A stretch of 64,000 nucleotides of DNA from Boswellia sacra (GCA_013180625.2 SNVD02011157.1:1-64000); one strand, 5' to 3'. Counted from the stretch's first letter, positions 24,301 through 36,679 are shown. Numbers and translations: made by a program. Notes: generated by a model from the sequence alone, not told the origin.

Positions 24301-25329
24301 GCCCTTTGGGGGCAGCTCTACGCATACGTATGACTAGATAGCAGGCCTGTGCGATGTTAGATCTCGCCAGGTACAGATAGCTCTGCCTGCGTGATGTAGA
24401 TCTCACCAGGTATGAGGAAATTCAGATAGTTCTGCCTATGCGATGTTAGATCTCGCCAGGCAGGATGAGACAGTTCCAGGGGTACTTGTTTAGTATAATG
24501 AAAAGAGTTTTGAATATGTTTATATGAGTTAGTTTAAAAAAGAAGCATGATTCTTAAAAGTTTCTTCTGAAAGTAAATTTTTAAGAAAATTATGTTTTGC
24601 ATAGTAAATAACTAAAGTGATGATTTTAGCCTGATCATCAAGAGCATATTTATTATACGATTGAAGATGATTATTTTATTATTTTAACTATAAGTAGTAT
24701 TTTGATGGATTTAATTATTCAATAGTAATTTATTTTAAAGTTTTATAACATTTTAGACAATATGAAAATTATGGATTATGGAGATTTTTTTATAGAGCAA
24801 AGATTTATTTTATAATAATATAATTTTTTTTAGATTTATTTACAAATATATTTTTACTCCCACTCACTGAGTTTTATACTCACAACTTTGTTTTTATTTT
24901 TCTTTGTTTTTAAAAATTCCCCCCCCCCCCAGGTGAAAGTAAAATGTGATATAGTTATAAAGTTTGGAGGCCCAGCCACGTGATGGTGCAAGGATGTGTT
25001 AAGGTTGTAATAGTTAAATTGTTTTATTTACATTTATTTGTGGTTGTAATGAGAATTGTTTTAAGTTTGTTCCATAAGAAAGACAAGAATTAAGAAACAG
25101 TCAGTAGCACACAGTTTTATGCATGATTCACCCGTGTAGCTAGGGGCGGGTCGTGTCAAGTAGGACAGAGTAAAAAGGTTAAGTTTGTGTTTAATGCTTG
25201 CAAGGGCTTAAACATTGTGGACTACGTTGCAAATAGTCTTCTATCATCTGGTAGGCACAACGTTATTGTCGGTGATTGTGCAGTTTCATATCCTATTGAT
25301 GTCGATTTTGATTATTGGAAGGGAACATA
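21331..25329 (+). pseudogene. GH3 beta-D-xylosidase remnant, C-terminal end, split by a solo LTR
   Basis: Cell-wall glycosidases of this family remove xylose (and often arabinose) from wall polymers. The left part (21331-21629) reads YPFRHGLSYTKFKYYLTSF, then GSEVVLVYSQPPQGIAETHI, the fibronectin-III-like C-terminal domain of plant beta-xylosidases. The right part (25159-25329) continues with VKFVFNACKGLNIVDYVAN, GRHNVIVGDCAVSYP and a stop at 25327. The two parts are interrupted by a solo LTR with duplication AGTAG. The frame shifts by one base after HIKQ (near 21594), and the usual segment between DLK and the GSEVV motif is missing. All catalytic exons are absent. It is a dead fragment, not a gene. 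A separate N-terminal remnant of the same family lies at 54882-56103. Confidence 0.85.
21630..25158 (+). repeat. Solo LTR, 3.5 kb, family X (forward)
   Basis: Begins TGTAACGGGCC, ends GGGCGGGTCGTGTCA, and is flanked on both sides by AGTAG (21625-21629 and 25159-25163). TG...CA ends plus a 5-bp duplication are the mark of an LTR, and no internal region remains. It is very AT-rich except for a GC-richer block at about 24230-24480 with repeated GATCTCGCCAGG-type words. A run of 12 C lies at 24919-24930. A weakly conserved ORF (22085-22330) has a close copy in the inverted LTR at 31502-31714; this is explained by LTR homology. Host superfamily is not certain. Confidence 0.85.
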
Positions 25330-26019
25330 AGAATTTCCCTACTAAATGAGAGCGATGCCTTCATTGGCAAACTATCTTTATGACGTATAATTACATGTGT
25401 AACATAGGATTTATAGTTTTACGCATTTGACACATTGTAATTATCAAAATGATTATTCAAGCTCTATATATTTTGATTCGAGTTTGATTGATTAATGACT
25501 TGCAGTTTTCTTCCGGTTACATAACTATTTCCGTTAATCCTTTCAATTTCATGAAGGGATAATAATCTGTAAATATTATGAAGCAATAATTTAAATGTAT
25601 CTTAACTAAATAATCTATGAAGGTTCCTTTCTTACAACTGAGGCGTTTGCTAATTGATTATCTTGTTAAGATGGGCAGTGATGGTATTCAAGACAATAAA
25701 AGGTGAAAAGAAGACAAGATTGGAGAAAACAGAGGGGAAGAAAAAGATGGGAAGGACTGAAGAAAGAGAATATGAGGTATGGGGAAGAAAAGGAGGAAAA
25801 AGAGATGAGAAAGGATAATTTTTTTTGTTTATTATTTTTTTAAATAAATAAGGATATAAAAATGTCTTTCTATCAAATATTATGTGTTAGTTGACAGAGT
25901 TTATTAATGGTTGTCTGGATTATATTACAATCCAGCAACAGGACCAAAGTTTAAACTGTGCTGTTAAACAAAATTCAAACAATTGATAAGAAAACAAATC
26001 AATTGTTCTTCAATATATA
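25330..26019. other. Unassigned DNA downstream of the xylosidase remnant
   Basis: No gene recognised. A purine-rich stretch lies at about 25690-25830. It may be the old 3' flank of the beta-xylosidase gene. Confidence 0.4.
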
Positions 26020-26432
26020 GTTGTCCAAGCCTCATGGGCTGGCTCTGCGCCAACAATCAAGCTTAGGACTTCTTCATCCATATTGTCGAGCAACCAGGCG
26101 GTGAGAAGACCATCATTTTTGGTCCAAGCATTGAACTAAGGATTGGAAACCATATTGACGGTTTTATCCTTTGATTTCTCATAAGGTACGTATATCATCA
26201 CCAATGAGATGACGATGAATACCTAGACTACGAACCAAAGGAAGAACTTGAGATCGCCATAGAGAAAATTTGTCATGCTTAGTTTGATAGAGACCAGGCT
26301 GGACTTGGAGCACAGGTGAAAAGATTGAATGGTGAGGTTTGGTTCACAAGTTTTAGAGGTCGACAAGGTAAGGGTTTGGCTCCATGAAAGGTTTGAAGAA
26401 AAGTTTAAGGAAAGCTCTGTATCTTTTCTCAT
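26020..26432 (-). pseudogene. Copia gag scrap
   Basis: On the minus strand the peptide FNAWTKNDGLLTAWLLDNMD followed by EEVLSLIVGAEPAHEAW matches the UBN2 gag region of plant Copia elements. Further upstream, KLSMTNFLYGDLKFFLW is a frame-disturbed form of the TNxLLWRSQ gag motif. Frameshifts and the lack of LTRs or pol show it is a small relic. Confidence 0.65.
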
Positions 26433-26697
26433 TAAGATGAGCTGAATTTATGCATGATACAATGTAAGAATTATTGAATCATATCCAGGGACGGAGCCAC
26501 CGTGTGACCAGTGGGTCTCATTAAGATGAGCTGAATTTATGCATGATACAATGTAAGAATTATTGAATCATATCCAGGGACGGAGCCACCGTGTGACCAG
26601 TGGGTCTCATTAAGATGAGCTGAATTTATGCATGATACAATGTAAGAATTATTGAATCATATCTAGGGACGGAGCCACCGTGTGACCAGTGGGGGCA
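26428..26697 (+). repeat. 90-bp tandem triplication across a transposon boundary
   Basis: CTCATTAAGATGAGCTGAAT starts near 26428, 26518 and 26608, and each unit runs into CAGGGACGGAGCCACCGTGT (the third has TAGGG). Each unit therefore holds flanking DNA plus the first 30 or so bases of the hAT-type element that follows. Confidence 0.9.
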
Positions 26698-27140
26698 ATT
26701 GCCCCCATTGAATTTGGAAAATTTTCTGAATTTTACTATAGTTTGAATTTAATACAACATATCCTTTTATCTTTTGAAAATCAAAATAATTTGAATTTCT
26801 AATAACTCATTATCCAAATGAACAACTAAACCTTAATACATTGACAAGTAATATTTAATATTTTTAATCCAAAAGGCCATCCCACATTAATTATAATTAT
26901 CAATTTGTTAAATATTAAGTTCAAAATTTGAGTTACAATAACCTACCTTCTATCAAATTATTCTTTTTAAAATATTTCAACTTATTTATAGTTTATATCA
27001 AGTATTTCATTAAAATACTTTTACAATATCAATTAAACACTATAAATAAATATAAACTGTTTTGGTTATTATTTTTTATAACATGTGTACTTAATGATTC
27101 AAAGTTACTCCCACTAAAGCAAAATACTGGCTCCGCCCTG
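26664..27140. mobile_element. Non-autonomous hAT-type element
   Basis: The left end TAGGGACGGAGCCAC and right end TGGCTCCGCCCTG are short inverted repeats (CAGGGNCGGAGCCA). ATCATATC flanks both sides (26656-26663 and 27141-27148). An 8-bp duplication with C/TAGGG ends is typical of hAT transposons. The interior is AT-rich with no transposase; the 96-residue frame at 26928-27218 runs past the right end and is not a gene. Confidence 0.8.
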
Positions 27141-29236
27141 ATCATATCCATAATTATAGCAATCATAAAGATACGTACAGCTGTGCTAAAGTATCACAAA
27201 TATTCACTTTGGCAATAAGATATCTGTTTTTACCTCTCTGTCCCCTGTTTTTGTTGTGTTTAATGGAAATAGATAGAAGAGGAAGGATGGGCTAGGCCGG
27301 GCTTGTAAATTTCAATTGGGCCAAACTTATAATTAGCTTTTAAAGATACACAGACCTTACAATCTGGTTAGCATCTCTGCGAGAGATGACGCCTATCAGG
27401 ATTTAGAGTCAGGAAGGATAACTTTAAACAATATTGTAAATTTAAAAATTTGCCGAAAATAACTAAACTTTGATATAAGCTTTTGTAGTATTATTATTCA
27501 TTCTTTTATAATGTTATCGAAGTATTTTAATTGTTAAAAATTATTGTACAATAGGCTTATTAATCATTAGTGTTATACACCTCTTTCTACCTATAGGTTT
27601 ACAACTAAACTATTATATTTCTGGTAGAAAATCTCCATCAAATGGCTGGATACTGTAATTTCTTGTCAAAAAACTAAAAACTAAAAACTAAAAAAAAAAA
27701 AAAAAAGGGCCAACTCTTTCCTCTTAACTTCCACATTTTTCAACTCAAATCTATTCAAACTTCTGAGTACTGAGCCTTCATTCAGCATCTATGTTTTCTT
27801 TTAGAAGCTCTTAAATTGATGGACCAAAAGGCCTCTTTGTAAGCATCCAACAACCATTAATTTGTTCTCCTGTGAAAAAAATGGACAGGAATGAAGAAGC
27901 CAGAAGTTTAGAACAAATAAATTAATGAAAGTAGACCAAGGAAAGACAAGAGAGAAAGGGGAACAAATGACCGTAAAATCCAATGATATTATAGTCTTTA
28001 TTATTTATTCCGAATGTCTATGACAACATTTTGTTCTTCTGAGGTAGACGTCATGCTGCTCCGACGTGAATGCAATTAAATTCTATTCCAAGCCACGACA
28101 AATATTAGATAGGTAAATAAAAAAGATTTCATAAAAAAGTGGAGAGTAAGAAAACATTAATTTCATGTAATTATATGTAATCTGGAAGTTGTGTTGTCGT
28201 CGATGATAATGAAGGAGGCGTTGTTGATGATAAGGTAAGATAGTAATTATAGCTAAATCTAGTGCTTATCTAATATATCTAGGGGAATATCATTGATTAT
28301 TTTCCTTTAATTAATGATAGCTAATTCATATGTTAATACTTTAAAAATTATGTAATATTATTTGAAAATCATATAGTTTTATTATAAAAATCATGTTAAC
28401 ATTACATTTAATTTTTTTTAATCAATAAGTAACTGTTTTTCATAAGTTTTCAATCATTAAATATATTGCCAATTGATTTTTTATCTAAAAAATAGAGTAT
28501 CTTTTAATATATATATATATATATATTATGAAAGAGAAAAAGAATTTTCAACATTTATATTCCATTCAAACATTAATGTTTTACAAGTTATTTGGAATTC
28601 AAACTCAGTCTCTCTCTCTTGTATAGCTATTTTCCTATACATTAGGTAAATAAGGTCTTTGAATCCAGGAAAGACTTGAATTTCTCTAGAAATTAATTTA
28701 GTTAGAATCTGATCATTGCATAACGTAGTGCTTGTATTAATTAATTTGTATCAAAGTTATGAGAAAAATGAAAGTGATAAAAAAACTAATTAATTAGACG
28801 ACTTTCGAACTATATATTTAATTCTAGTCAATCTCTCAAATGTCATTTTCGAAAGCTGTTTTTTTCTTGTTTCTTGGTAATTTATTGTTTCTAGTTTTTG
28901 TTTTCCAGTAAGTCCTCGAAGAAGAACAGATACATAATCCCTTATTACTAACCACCAGTAATTTTGAAAGGGACGAATTTACAAGAAAATTTGAAACCGT
29001 TGGTAGAAACTAAAAACAATTTTCTACATAATTTCCACAGTGGGACCTAACTAACTAATTTGTCCATGAAATTTTCTGCAACTTACATGAAACTTGGGTT
29101 CATCCTTCGCCCAGTACATAAGCTTAATTTGAATAGGGAAATCCAAAGTACACTATATAAATATAGTACGTTATTCATAAAGTTCTCATGCACACATTTT
29201 ATACTTTCTTTCATTGCATTGCATCTATAACCAATC
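27141..29236. other. Intergenic DNA upstream of the receptor-like-protein pseudogene
   Basis: No gene recognised. It holds a poly-A run (about 27686-27705) and a TA microsatellite at 28506-28530. Copies of known repeats were not recognised. Confidence 0.5.
29152..29160 (+). promoter_or_regulatory. Putative TATA box of the receptor-like-protein pseudogene
   Basis: CTATATAAATATAG about 80 bases before the ATG at 29237, a normal plant spacing. It is unlikely to yield a useful product now. Confidence 0.45.
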
Positions 29237-32200
29237 ATGAGAGTTGTCACAGCATTACTTGCTCTGCTCAATTTTCTTGTCATAACAACCGACAATGTCA
29301 GCTTCTGTAATAGAAGCTCTCATGTGGGTTGCATTGAAAGTGAGAGACAAGCACTTTTAGCATTCAAACATGATGTCATAGATAGTTTGAACCGACTTGC
29401 TTCTTGGATAGGTGATGGAGACTGTTGTACTTGGGATGGTGTTCTCTGCGACAACTTTGCAGGTCATATCCTTGAACTCAACCTTCGTAATCATGAAACT
29501 AAGGATATGTCCTTGTTGCAGGGTAAGATAAATCCCTCTTTGGTTGATTTGGGGCATTTGATTTACTTGGACTTGAACGGTAGTGGTTTTGGTGGAATGG
29601 TTCCTCAACAACTTAGGAATCTCTCCAATCTGCAACACCTTGATCTTGGTCAGAATTGTTATGACTTATATGTCAACAATCTTTGACACGACCCGCCTCT
29701 ATCTAACACGGGCAAATCGTGCCTAAAACTGTACTAAGAAAATTTAACTTTTTAAAATATGCTAATTTACAAAAAATTTGGCAGAGTCTCCCCTGCATTT
29801 TGGACTAACCTTCCTGCCAAGTACATAAAATTCAACACTTCCAAAATATTTATATAACTACTAACTTCCTATTTGAGACCTTGAGTCCTCTATTAAAATA
29901 AAATATCCACAACACTGGCTTCCGGCCTTAAATAAAATTAATTTAAAATTTAATAAAATTTACAACTAGGATTTTAATATAAGTTTCTTCAAAAACTCAT
30001 GCATGATGAGAGGCAAAAGTGTTTAAAAGAAACTAAAACAAATTCTTAATACATATACAGTATCAAAAGTACACATATGCAAGAAAAACCATCTACGATA
30101 ATACAACAAGATATCAAAAAGAAAGTTCTCAAAACATCATCAAATGGCCAACCTCAAGCAGCTCTTGGCGTTCCGACTGAACACTGCAATCTCCTAGGGA
30201 AAAAGGGGTTTTTAAAGAAAAGAAAATAGGGTGAGTATAGCCTCAGTGAGTGGGATAGAGTCATTAAAATAGATAAAAATTTGCATAAAATAAAATAATA
30301 TATCATAATAATAAATTAATTAAAAATTATGCTTTACTAACATTAATAAGAAAACTACTTAGAAAAGATACAAAAACGAGGAAGCAATTCTTTCAATAAT
30401 TTCTATGCCTTTCACAAAATCTAAATTTGAATATAAAAATCTTCTAAAGCATTTCTACTTGCATTCAACATTCAACATAATAAATATATTAAGTTTCTAA
30501 ATCTCATAAAACTCATTTTATAATTTAAATTTCTAAGTCATTACAGTTTCACTAATCAAGTACCTAAACTAATCTGACTGATCATGACCTGGCAGGGCTA
30601 GGATCGCTCAGGCCAAGATATCACTATACTGATCCTACGCATGCGCAGAGCTGCCCCCAAAGGTCTAAACATCCAGATCACACGGTCCAAAACCTCTATG
30701 TGTGCCTGAATGGGTCCCAAAGACCTCTATAATTTTACCATCTGAATGAATTGGATACTAGCTTAGTAAAACATAAAAATTCAATTCTTTACTTTTAAAT
30801 CTCTAAAACATTAAACAATCATTTCTGATAACTACATAGACAAAATTTGATAAACTATGAAATATGCTTCATACAAGAATAAAAAAAAAATATCTATTTA
30901 CTAACATAATAAAGTTTTGCTAACAATTATATAAAAAAAATAGAAATTTATAAATTATAATTCAATTATTGATAAAAATGTATGTTTCTCCCACTCACAA
31001 TCTCGTGGATCAACTTGTGTGACAACCCCTTCCGCGATCAAATCCCGGTATGTATTAGGAACCGCAGTCTCACCTAAGGGCAAAGCCAAATAAAATTCTT
31101 TAATAGCACAAAACCCCAGTCTCACCAATAACATACTAATTCTCCTAATTAACTCCATTTCCAAACTTCTTAAACAGAGCAATTCTGGTTCTCCAATTTT
31201 TAATAATTAATTGACTCATCCAAATGGTCTAATATTTTATAAACATCTTCTACACATACATGTATAATGCCATATAAAATTTCATAGCATTATATGCTCA
31301 TTAGATACCTCAAATCCTTCATTTTTTCCAGATACACAAATTCTGTAAATTCATTTCTAAAACTGACCTCTCCCTATTCGAAAATACATGATAATTTGTA
31401 CTAAATTTGTAAATTCACAAAACTCTCCAGTTTTAAACTACACATATATACAAACTCATATCCCAAATTTCATAATTTTTGAAGACCTCTAGATAACTCA
31501 ATTAACTTGCCCAAAACTGATTTTCTGCAGAAAAACTGAATTTCCAGTGGTGAACAGTAAACTTCGAAAATTCATAATAAATTGCATACTCCACATTTTT
31601 CAGTGAATCCAATTTTAAACAAATCCTTAGGATGTCTATTTTAACATATAAAAATTTCAGAATCAGATTCAAATCCAACATACTGCTATAATTTTTTAAA
31701 TCTATACTGTTCATATAATCCTAATTTTTCATAATTATCATCAAAACTTCAATTCCTTCAAAAATACAAGAAATTGAAGCCTAAATAAGCATGAAAATCT
31801 CATTTCTCTCTCTAGTTTCTCTCTCTATTACATCTCCAAATATCAAATAACCTCCTCCTAATATTGTCTAGAGATAGGATTGAAATTATATAATCTAATT
31901 AAACTAAGAGATGAAGAAATTACCTTAAAATCTTCAAATTCCTTAGAAAAATCAAAATCTTCTCTTGCTTTCTCTCCCCTTATCTCACGTTCCCCCCCTC
32001 TGTCTTCTCTTCTGAATTTTCTTCTAATTATGTCTTAATTAATCCTAATATAAATGCATGGCATAAATAATGAATAAAAGACTTATGGGCTGGGCTAAAA
32101 AAAATTGATGGGCTAGGCTTAGTTAAAAATATTAATGGGCTTTACAATCTTCATTGGTTGTCTGGTCTTTCTTTTCTAAAGTTCCTCGATCTGAGTTTGG

Positions 32201-34516
32201 TGAACCTCAATGGCATTTTTGAAGATTGGTTGTCCATGGTAAATGAACTTCCTTCTTTTGAAGTGTTAAACTTGCAAGGTTGCAAACTCCATCACCTTCT
32301 AATGATATCCAATATTGCTAACTTTTCGTCTCTTGCCATCCTTAATCTTTCCAACAACCCATTTGATAACTACTCCATTCCCGATTGGATATTTGGTCTA
32401 AGTCATCTAGTCTCTCTTGACCTAGCTAATAATAACCTTCAAGGTCCAATGCCTGAGGGAGTTCAAAACTTGACTTCTCTTCAAAGTCTTGATTTATCTT
32501 GTAACCATTTCAATTCTTCACTACCAAGCAAGTTGCTTAGCCACCTTGAGCTCATTTCTCTTAGTTCTAATAACTTGCAGGGTATGATTCTAGATGCTCT
32601 AGGAAACCTGACATCCATGCAAGCACTTTCTCTCTCAAGAAATGGACTCACAGGGAAAATTCCATTGTCATTCAAAGCGCTTTGCAACTTGAGTTCAGTC
32701 TCGTTGTCATCTGTTAACTTGAGTCAAAAGATTTCTGAAATCCTAGATATCTTCTTAGGATGTGTCTCAAATGAGCTGAAGCATTTAGATTTGATTGAAA
32801 CTCAGCTTTTTGGTGATTTCACTTAGAAACTTGGGCGATTTAAAAATCTAGTCTTTCTTTTTCTATTCAATAACAAAAGTTCTGACCCTATCCCATTTTC
32901 TATAGGAAAACTTTCAAATTTGAGATTTCTTCAACTTTCCCACAATCAATTGGATCGACCTATTCCATTCTCTTTAGGAGAACTTGTCTTTGAGTCATCT
33001 ACTCTAACAAATTGATTGTTGCTATTCCATCATCATTAGGAAAACTTTCATCCTTGAGATTTCTTGACCTTTCTGATAACAAACTGAATGGTACGCTTTC
33101 TGAAATTCATTTTGTCAAGCTTACAAGACTCATGGATGTTAATGCATTTTGAAACTCATTAAAGTTAAAGGTCAATCTTGATTGGGTTCCCTCCTTCCAA
33201 CTTGTATCATTATCTTTGACTTCTTGTCATTTAGGGCCTCAATTCTCGTCATGGCTTCTTTCACAAAAGTATTTATCTTTCTTAGAAATGTCGAACTCAG
33301 GAATTCAAGATGTGATTTCTAATGGCTTTTGGAAATCTTCTTCTCAATTTCAATATTTAAATCCATCTCATAACTAGATCTATGAAAATATTCCACAATT
33401 AACTGATCAAGGTCTTTCAATTCCCTCAGTAGACTTGAGTTTGAAAAAATTGTCAGGTTTATTGCCTTTCGTATCTTCTAATGTATGTATGCTTAATCTT
33501 TCCAATAATTCTTTGTCAGGAGACATTTTCTATTTTTTTGTGTCATGGGATGAATGAGTCAAGGGAAATGTTGATTCTTTACCTTCAAGATAATTTTTTA
33601 TTAAAAGATTTGCCTGATTGTTGGATGAATTGGAAAAAGTTATCAGTTTTAAATTTAGACAATAATAGATTGATTGGAAATCTTCTAGCCTCTCTGGGAA
33701 CATTAAGTTTCCTCTTATCATTGCATCTTCCTCTAGGTTAATACATCACTTAAAAGTTGTACAAGGTTGATAATTCTTTGTCTGGGAATATACCACCACA
33801 TGGTTTGAGAAAGATTTTCAAATCTGATGATCCTCTTCCTTCGTTCAAATAAGTTTAAAGGCTTTTTGCCAGTGGAACTTTGTTGTCTAGCTTCATTGCA
33901 AATCTTAAACCTTGCTTATAATAACTTGTCTGGAACCATACCAAGTTGCAACATACAATATTTAACCAATTATAGTGCTTCTATCGAAGATGAAATGTTG
34001 TCAATAAAAAGGAAAATGAATGACTATAGCACCATTCTTAATTTGGTAAGAAGCATAGATCTTTCCAAGAATAATTTCTTTGGTGAAATTCCTACAGAAG
34101 GGACAAATCTGGTAGCATTACAGTCATTGAATTTGTCACATAACTTTTTTACCAGAAGAATTTCAAAGAGTATTGGTACTATGAAATTGTTGTAGTCTCT
34201 TGATTTCTCATCAAACCATTTTGATAGTGAAATCCCACAAAGTATTTCAAGCTTGACATTTTTAAATCACTTGAATTTATCCAACACTGGCAAAATTCGT
34301 TTAAGCACTCAACTACAAAGCTTGGACGAGTCTTGTTTTATAGGTAATAAACTTTGTGGGTCTCCACTTCCAACAAGCTGCCCCGTGAGTCATCCAATGC
34401 TTGAGACTATTGAAAGTGGAGGTAATGAACAAGAAGTAGATTGGTCTTTTGTAAATATGACAATTGGATTTGTGGTCGGTTTATTTTGTACAATTTATAA
34501 GTTCTTTTACTTATGA
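29237..34516 (+). pseudogene. LRR receptor-like protein (EIX2/Cf-type) pseudogene, split by a solo LTR
   Basis: Class of membrane LRR proteins that detect microbial patterns and signal through partner kinases. The ATG at 29237 starts a hydrophobic signal peptide (VVTALLALLNFLVITT), then the LRR N-cap (GCIESERQALLAFKHDVID...CCTWDGVLCDN), then the first repeats (LIYLDLNGSGFGG). The gene is cut at 29683 and resumes at 32152 (WLSGLSFLKFLDLS). More repeats follow to about 34200, but with stops or shifts at about 32824, 33010, 33735 and 34193. The C-terminal part reads LDESCFIGNKLCGSPLPTSC, an acidic stretch, then the membrane segment MTIGFVVGLFCTIYKFF and stop at 34514. Order and content fit a full-length RLP of about 1000 residues before decay. 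No kinase follows, as expected for RLPs. Confidence 0.9.
29684..32146 (-). repeat. Solo LTR, 2.5 kb, family X (inverted)
   Basis: Plus-strand ends TGACACGACCCGCC and GGGCTTTACA are the complements of those of the 21630-25158 LTR. ATCTT flanks both sides (29679-29683 and 32147-32151). The block at about 30590-30730 matches the GC-richer block of the first LTR in reverse (ATCACACGGTCCAAAACCTC, GCAGAGCTGCCCCCAAAGG). It is about 1 kb shorter than the other copy through internal deletions or insertions. Confidence 0.85.
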
Positions 34517-34870
34517 TAATTTAGAGTTGTTTTTCCTTTCATGGATTGTTCTTAAATAATCAGAGATGATATTGTAATAAAAATAAAAACTAATGTCTAG
34601 TGACTTTATTTTGTATGTGTTTTTGAAGGAACTTAGTGTAAAACTTTGTTTAATTGATACATTTCAACAAAATTATAGGTAATTATCGCCAAACTATCAT
34701 CCCTCCCCAGTCTTTCTGAAAAAATTCAACCTACCCTCAACCGTTAGTTCCTATACAATTAAGTGTAATGATCCTTACATAAGAGTTTTCTATGACTAAT
34801 TTGCCCTTTAGAAGCACAAAAACTCCAATATGAAAATATGCAATGATGAAAAACCCATCAAATTATGGGA
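34517..34870. other. 3' flank of the receptor-like-protein pseudogene
   Basis: No gene. AATAAAAATAAAAAC at about 34577 could be the old polyadenylation region. Confidence 0.4.
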
Positions 34871-34871
34871 T

Positions 34872-35068
34872 TAGTTATGTTACAGTTGCTACAACAACTT
34901 TAAAAATTTATAAAAAATGTGTAAAAGTTGTAAATGTTTATATAAAAGTTATATATGTAAAATAATTATAAATGAATAAATAAAGTTGTAGCTACGATTT
35001 TTGTACAAACATTTACAATATTTGCACTTTATTTACAATTTTTTAAAGTTGCTGCACAGTATAATTAC
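34872..35068. mobile_element. Small foldback element related to the one at 20794
   Basis: Left arm TAGTTATGTTACAGTTGC and ACAACTTTAAAAATT; the right arm read in reverse gives TAATTATACTGTGCAGCAAC and TTTAAAAAATTG. The middle holds the same GTGTAAAAGTTGTAAATG-type words as the larger foldback element, so the two seem related though the outer ends differ. Confidence 0.5.
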
Positions 35069-35828
35069 TAAGAAAGAGATGAAATGATAGAAATTTGCAG
35101 TCCTTCTATAACCAATTTCCTTCAGTTTCTCAACAAACAAACATCCTTAACAATCAACTTCCAAAGAAAATCGCACTCACCACAAGACAAAATCGTATTC
35201 TATATTTTTTGAAAACTAAAGACCTTCAATTCCAAACCCAAGTGGAACAACACTACAGAGTAAACACTGATTATGGCTCAAACAGCACAACAAATCGCCA
35301 TGTCATTTCTCAAAAACCATATATCTTATCAAGTCGTTTCCTTAAGTTTGACTCTTATCCATTCGCGGTGATGATTTCGAAAACAAGAAAACAGTAAAAT
35401 CTGCTTTTCGAAACAACTTTGACGGCTCTAAATTGATCAGTCCGTCGACAAACGACTCCCAACGAACGCCTCCAAACTCAAACCCGATCTACTAACCGGA
35501 TCTTTTCTATTCTAAATAAATAATCTATGTAAATCATACACTGCAAAGAGTTTAATTTGTTTCATATTATACGCCAAAATATTGGCAATGACTATCTTGG
35601 TGCTACAGTATATCGTTCCTTGTCATGATGAGTGACTGGTTGTTTTTGTTTATATATTTTAAGTTTTTATTTTTAAAATTTTGTAAAGATTACATATTTA
35701 ATTTTAAATTTTTTTTCGAATTTTGAAAATAATATATTAACTGATATTGATTTAAATATATTGATAAATGTGTATTTTTAAAAAATATTATTTTAAAAAT
35801 GTTAACAAACAAAGCCTAAAATTTCAAT
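35069..35828. other. Unassigned DNA
   Basis: Holds a 100-residue frame at 35095-35397 with no recognised similarity and no promoter signal. Otherwise AT-rich with no feature. Confidence 0.4.
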
Positions 35829-36438
35829 TGTTAGGAGTATAGCAATCACTACAAGAAAATAGGGTTTTTGTGTCATTATTTTTATGTCAGTTCTTGAAAG
35901 AATGACACGTATAAAAACCTCAACTTCAGTCAAACTCATATGTGTCATAATACAAAAACATGGGTTAAGTTTTATATCACAATTTTTTTTAATTGTGACA
36001 CATATCGGTTAATATAAAAGGAAAAAATTTCTAAACCCTAAAAGGCCATTGCCACTTCGCTGAATTTCGATCCATCGCCTCTTCACCTCTTCTCTGAAAA
36101 GCCATCGCCTCCTCTCTGAATACCACCATCGCCTCTTCGCCTCTTCTCTGAAAAGCCATCGCCTCTTCATTGCAATCGTCTTCAGGATTCATTGCCATCT
36201 CCATCGATCCCCGAAAACCCAGCCATCCTCTTTGGATTAATTGCTTTCTCCGTCTTCATCTTCGGTGCTCGTAAGCTTGTGGCAGTCATAGCCCAAAGTT
36301 TTGCGAAGGTTGTGGCCTAAAGCTTGGATTAGTTGTGGCCCTTGTTTGCTGGGATCGCAAGTGACAAGTACCTCGATTCAACTCCAATCGAGCATCTGTA
36401 AGCCTGCTCTCATGCAATGATTTTTAATTGCTTTCACG

Positions 36439-36679
36439 GGCTCACAGTTGGCCCACCGCCGGCCTAGTCCCTACCTCCACTCCCGCAACGCCAACATAGT
36501 TTCCATTGAGCCACGGGCTTCGCTGTCATCATTGACCCTGACTGCCAATGAGACACCCAGCCGACTCTAGTCGTTGAGTCAGGTTTTCGGCGTGTCGGGC
36601 TGCCAGTGGGGCGACGAAGGCAAAGGCAAGCTCGTCGATATCTTGGCTCAGCACTTCGATATCGTAGCTCACTGCCAAG
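36439..36679 (+). pseudogene. Adenylosuccinate synthetase fragment (N-terminal exon)
   Basis: Parent enzyme: GTP-dependent step from IMP to adenylosuccinate in AMP synthesis, plastid-targeted in plants. The frame from 36439 gives a Ser/Arg-rich transit-peptide-like stretch, an in-frame TAG at 36568, then [20 protein letters not shown] and [16 protein letters not shown], the start of the mature enzyme including the GDEGKGK nucleotide loop. Homology stops at 36679 where the parent exon would end at CAG|GT-like sequence (here CCAAG|TCAGC). Only this exon is present. Confidence 0.85.

Noticed and set aside
28190..28240. GTCGTCGATGATAATGAAGG stretch resembling coding repeats
   Set aside because: Too short, with no open frame or neighbours to support a gene.
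35095..35397. 100-residue plus-strand ORF
   Set aside because: No recognised domain, no promoter or splice signals, low-complexity Gln/Asn/Thr content.
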